This document shows, piece after piece, positions 14,637 through 16,899 of a stretch of DNA of 16,899 nt. A model generated the notes under the pieces. The model did not search any database and was not told the origin of the DNA. It saw only the letters and a program-made list of their open reading frames with translations. How positions within the stretch are numbered: the first letter of the stretch is position 1; each line of letters begins with the position of its first letter. This DNA comes from Gammaproteobacteria bacterium (GTDB taxonomy: Bacteria; Pseudomonadota; Gammaproteobacteria; Chromatiales; Chromatiaceae): contig JAGVUH010000245.1 of NCBI GenBank assembly GCA_019136395.1, positions 1 to 16,899 of the forward strand, in the 5' to 3' direction. The translations under genes and the position numbers were made by a program.

Positions 14637-14987
14637 ATGACCGCTGTTTCCCCCCTTGAATCTCCACTGATTTTCACCTCCGCGGCCGCCGCCAAGGTAG
14701 CCAATCTGATCGCCGAGGAAGGTAATCCCAGTCTCATGCTTCGCGTCTATATCCAGGGCGGGGGTTGTTCAGGCTTTCAGTATGGCTTTACCTTTGAGGA
14801 GACGCTTCAGGACGGCGATACCGAAGTTATCACCGATGGGGTGAAACTGGTCGTCGACCCAATGAGCATGCAATACCTCATGGGGGCCGAGATCGATTAC
14901 ACCGAGGGATTGCAGGGGGCACAGTTTGTGATTCGTAACCCCAATGCGACCACGACTTGTGGCTGCGGATCCTCTTTCTCAGCTTGA
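14637..14987 (+). CDS. erpA: iron-sulfur cluster insertion protein ErpA
   Basis: 116 residues, the ErpA length. The A-type carrier motifs are all present: [20 protein letters not shown] with Cys44, [36 protein letters not shown], and the C-terminal [10 protein letters not shown] with Cys108 and Cys110. These correspond to the three cluster ligands of E. coli ErpA (42, 106, 108). ErpA delivers [4Fe-4S] clusters to apo-enzymes, notably those of isoprenoid synthesis and respiration. GAGG about 10 bases upstream supports the ATG at 14637. The position between bactofilin and tyrS matches the arrangement in many gammaproteobacteria. It differs clearly from the carrier at 11850 in its normal CGC tail. 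Confidence 0.96.
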   Translation: MTAVSPLESPLIFTSAAAAKVANLIAEEGNPSLMLRVYIQGGGCSGFQYGFTFEETLQDGDTEVITDGVKLVVDPMSMQYLMGAEIDYTEGLQGAQFVIRNPNATTTCGCGSSFSA

Positions 14988-15042
14988 TGATCAGGCATCT
15001 CCACGAACATTGGCCATTGCCGGGAACCCCGTAGGAGGATAT

Positions 15043-15279
15043 TCAGATGGGGGCTGAATCCATGGGCCTGGGCGGAAGGGTCAAGGGGATAACATTCCGG
15101 TTCAGGTCATGATTCAGATCGCCTGTACTACCCCATAGCCCTTGGAGCCAATCGGGCAGATAAATGAGAGCTAGACCGATAGCCAGGGCGGTGACGAACA
15201 CCAAGGCCATCGGTAAGAATAGACGGCGATTTCGCTTCCTGTAACTTGGTTCGACCTGGCGATACTTGTAATCGTACAT
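15043..15279 (-). CDS. small single-pass membrane protein, possible truncated M23 peptidase
   Basis: 78 residues: a basic, Tyr/Arg-rich N-terminus (YDYKYRQVEPSYRKRNRRLF), one hydrophobic helix at about 22-42 (LPMALVFVTALAIGLALIYLP), and a short C-terminal part ending in NVIPLTLPPRPMDSAPI. I cannot assign a family with confidence. In relatives such as Pseudomonas, an M23 peptidase with an N-terminal membrane anchor is encoded divergently from tyrS, after erpA and anmK. This ORF occupies that position and orientation and resembles only such an anchor, with no LysM or M23 domain. It may thus be a degraded remnant or an independent small protein. No strong ribosome site is seen. Confidence 0.5.
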   Translation of the reverse strand: MYDYKYRQVEPSYRKRNRRLFLPMALVFVTALAIGLALIYLPDWLQGLWGSTGDLNHDLNRNVIPLTLPPRPMDSAPI

Positions 15280-15349
15280 TATCGAGACGTGACTCTTGTC
15301 GAAATTTCAGGAAAATCAGACGGTGTAGTCTAACCCCGAAGCCACTGAT

Positions 15350-15381
15350 CTGGAAACCACTTTCTCCTTCCGCGTTTCCAG
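15350..15381 (+). promoter_or_regulatory. 8-bp inverted repeat in the tyrS leader
   Basis: CTGGAAAC (15350-15357) and GTTTCCAG (15374-15381) are exact reverse complements separated by 16 pyrimidine-rich bases, about 70 bases upstream of the tyrS start. It could be an operator or a leader-RNA hairpin. There is no T-box signature. Confidence 0.4.
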
Positions 15382-15453
15382 CCTCCTCTGATGAAACCCT
15401 CTACAGCAGGTAAGGACTACCATCAGCACCTTTTTCAGCCGGAGATCCTGTCC

Positions 15454-16665
15454 ATGATTGCTGTTGACGATGCGTTGAGCATCCTGTCCCGGGGAACGGA
15501 AGAAATCCTGGTAGAAGACGCCCTGCGCGTAAAACTGGCCAAGGGGCGGCCGCTGCGGATCAAGGCGGGTTTTGATCCCACGGCTCCCGATCTGCACCTG
15601 GGACATACGGTCCTGATCAATAAGTTGCGTCAGTTCCAGCGGCTTGGTCATGAGATACTTTTCCTCATCGGTGATTTCACCGGCATGATCGGTGATCCAA
15701 CGGGAAAAAGCGCTACCCGTAAGCCGTTGAGTAAAGAGGAGGTTATGGTTAATGCCCGTACCTATCAGGAGCAGGTCTTTACCATGCTCAGTCCCGAGCA
15801 TACGCGGGTGGTGTTTAACTCCACCTGGATGGGGGAGATGCAGGCGGCGGACCTGATTCAATTGGCGGCCCGCCATACCGTGGCCCGCATGCTTGAACGC
15901 GACGATTTTTCCAAGCGTTTCAAGACTGGACAGCCGATCGCCATCCATGAGTTTCTATATCCCCTGGTCCAGGGCTATGACTCGGTGGCCCTGCGAGCGG
16001 ACGTGGAACTGGGTGGTACCGATCAGAAATTCAATTTGTTGGTTGGTCGTCAACTTCAGGCGGCTTATGGCCAGGAGCCACAAGTAATCATCACCATGCC
16101 CATTCTGGAGGGACTGGATGGGGTACAGAAGATGTCCAAGTCCCTCGGTAATTATATCGGGATTTCTGAGCCCCCCGAGCAGATGTTTGGCAAGCTCATG
16201 TCCATATCGGACGAACTCATGTGGCGGTATCTTGAACTGCTAAGTGACGTCCCTCTGGAAGAAATCGCAACATGGCGTCGCTCGGTGGCCGACGGGCTCA
16301 ATCCCCGTGATATCAAGTTCCGTCTTGGGGAGGAAATGGTGGCGCGCTTCCATGGGCACGCTGCCGCAACCCGAGCCAAGGAGAATTTCATCGCGCGATT
16401 TCAACAGGGGGCTATCCCTGAAGATATACCCGAAATCTTGCTCCCAGGACGGGCCGGTGGACTTGGGATTACCCATCTTCTTAAGGAGGCCGGGCTGGTC
16501 AAAAGCACCTCAGAGGCGATGCGCTTGATAGAACAAGGTGGTGTGCGCCTGGATGGACAGCAGGTAGAGGACAAGGCCCTGCTAATTGGTTCAGGGACCA
16601 AATTTATTTTGCAGGTCGGCAAGCGTCGTTTTGCGCGCGTCAACCTTGCGTCTGTAGCGAACTGA
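15454..16665 (+). CDS. tyrS: tyrosyl-tRNA synthetase
   Basis: 403 residues, close to the 399-residue Pseudomonas-type enzyme. TyrRS charges tRNA-Tyr with tyrosine. The class I catalytic domain shows [20 protein letters not shown], with the HIGH-type motif HLGH at 48-51, [18 protein letters not shown], the tyrosine/tRNA-side segment [24 protein letters not shown], and KMSKS at 226-230. The C-terminal S4-like RNA-binding domain begins near 340 ([27 protein letters not shown]). The start is ATG 15454 with GGAGA about 9 bases upstream; an in-frame ATG at 15391 would add 21 residues that are not family-like. In many gammaproteobacteria tyrS is followed by an rRNA operon, which fits the strong promoter downstream. 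Confidence 0.97.
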   Translation: MIAVDDALSILSRGTEEILVEDALRVKLAKGRPLRIKAGFDPTAPDLHLGHTVLINKLRQFQRLGHEILFLIGDFTGMIGDPTGKSATRKPLSKEEVMVNARTYQEQVFTMLSPEHTRVVFNSTWMGEMQAADLIQLAARHTVARMLERDDFSKRFKTGQPIAIHEFLYPLVQGYDSVALRADVELGGTDQKFNLLVGRQLQAAYGQEPQVIITMPILEGLDGVQKMSKSLGNYIGISEPPEQMFGKLMSISDELMWRYLELLSDVPLEEIATWRRSVADGLNPRDIKFRLGEEMVARFHGHAAATRAKENFIARFQQGAIPEDIPEILLPGRAGGLGITHLLKEAGLVKSTSEAMRLIEQGGVRLDGQQVEDKALLIGSGTKFILQVGKRRFARVNLASVAN

Positions 16666-16797
16666 AGATATCCATTTTCCCCCAGACCCCCTCTTTGACA
16701 AAGCCATTGCCGGTCATAACTCACCGGTATCGTAGGAATTTTTTTCTCCCTTACCCGTCCCGAGCCCCCTGATCTGTGCTGTCCCTTCAGCGTGAGC

Positions 16798-16825
16798 TTG
16801 ACAGAGTGCTGCTAGGCTGTAGAAT
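16798..16825 (+). promoter_or_regulatory. strong stable-RNA-type sigma70 promoter
   Basis: TTGACA (16798-16803) matches the -35 consensus fully, followed by a 16-base spacer and TAGAAT (16820-16825), 5/6 to the -10. The next bases are a GC-rich discriminator (GCGCG), typical of stringently controlled rRNA/tRNA promoters. No protein start lies downstream in the window, and tyrS is often followed by the 16S rRNA gene, so this is probably the rrn promoter and the last 70 bases its leader. Confidence 0.65.
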
Positions 16826-16899
16826 GCGCGTTTCTCGTTGGGGCCCTGAGCGGCCCGCGAGGCGGCGCCGGGAGCGGCGGCCACTGGCAAGAGTGGTGA

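Noticed and set aside
16695..16714. Second TTGACA downstream of tyrS as a tandem promoter
   Set aside because: No acceptable -10 lies 16-18 bases downstream.
16710..16745. tyrS terminator: CCGGT/ACCGG stem and a later 7-T run
   Set aside because: The stem has only 5 bp and the T-run starts 11 bases after it, too far for a standard intrinsic terminator.

Overview
This is a GC-rich chromosomal window from a gammaproteobacterium, most likely a purple sulfur bacterium or close relative (Chromatiales). That placement is an inference from three things: high GC with G/C-biased third positions, the thiD-thiE-hemL cluster, and the argC / DUF6776-like / bactofilin / erpA / tyrS order followed by a strong stable-RNA-type promoter. 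I see no phage, IS element, CRISPR array or tRNA. Most of the window is housekeeping metabolism, with some less familiar envelope proteins. No intergenic gap exceeds 300 bases.

Left part (1-4777): the 3' part of a MidA-family methyltransferase gene; a convergent gene for a secreted thioredoxin-fold protein (CGYC) whose leader carries two palindromes; a TauE/SafE permease; a convergent gene for a secreted Met/Pro/Gly-rich protein; an inositol-monophosphatase-family enzyme read away from the Met-rich gene across a gap holding a 20-bp-period direct repeat; and a small Sel1-repeat protein.

Middle part (4928-11612, all minus strand): a divergent acetolactate-synthase large subunit with a four-cysteine insertion, a SleB/CwlJ-type cell-wall hydrolase with a good sigma70-type promoter, a thiopurine methyltransferase, and the cluster thiD-thiE-hemL. 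thiD and thiE overlap by 4 bases, and hemL follows 67 bases later. The cluster serves the pyrimidine and coupling steps of thiamine synthesis and the glutamate-1-semialdehyde step of tetrapyrrole (heme/bacteriochlorophyll) synthesis.

Right part (11850-16899, mostly plus strand): an unusual A-type Fe-S carrier with a CGSC tail, argC, a membrane-anchored coiled-coil gene (DUF6776-like) broken by a frameshift, bactofilin, canonical erpA, a short minus-strand membrane ORF that may be the remnant of an M23 peptidase, and tyrS. The window ends just after a TTGACA-N16-TAGAAT promoter with a GC discriminator, as expected for an rRNA operon starting outside the window.

The points most worth a second look are the Cys-rich insertion and altered catalytic loop of the acetolactate synthase, the Met-rich secreted protein, the divergent A-type carrier encoded near ErpA, the frameshifted DUF6776-like gene, and several perfect palindromes placed in promoter or leader regions.
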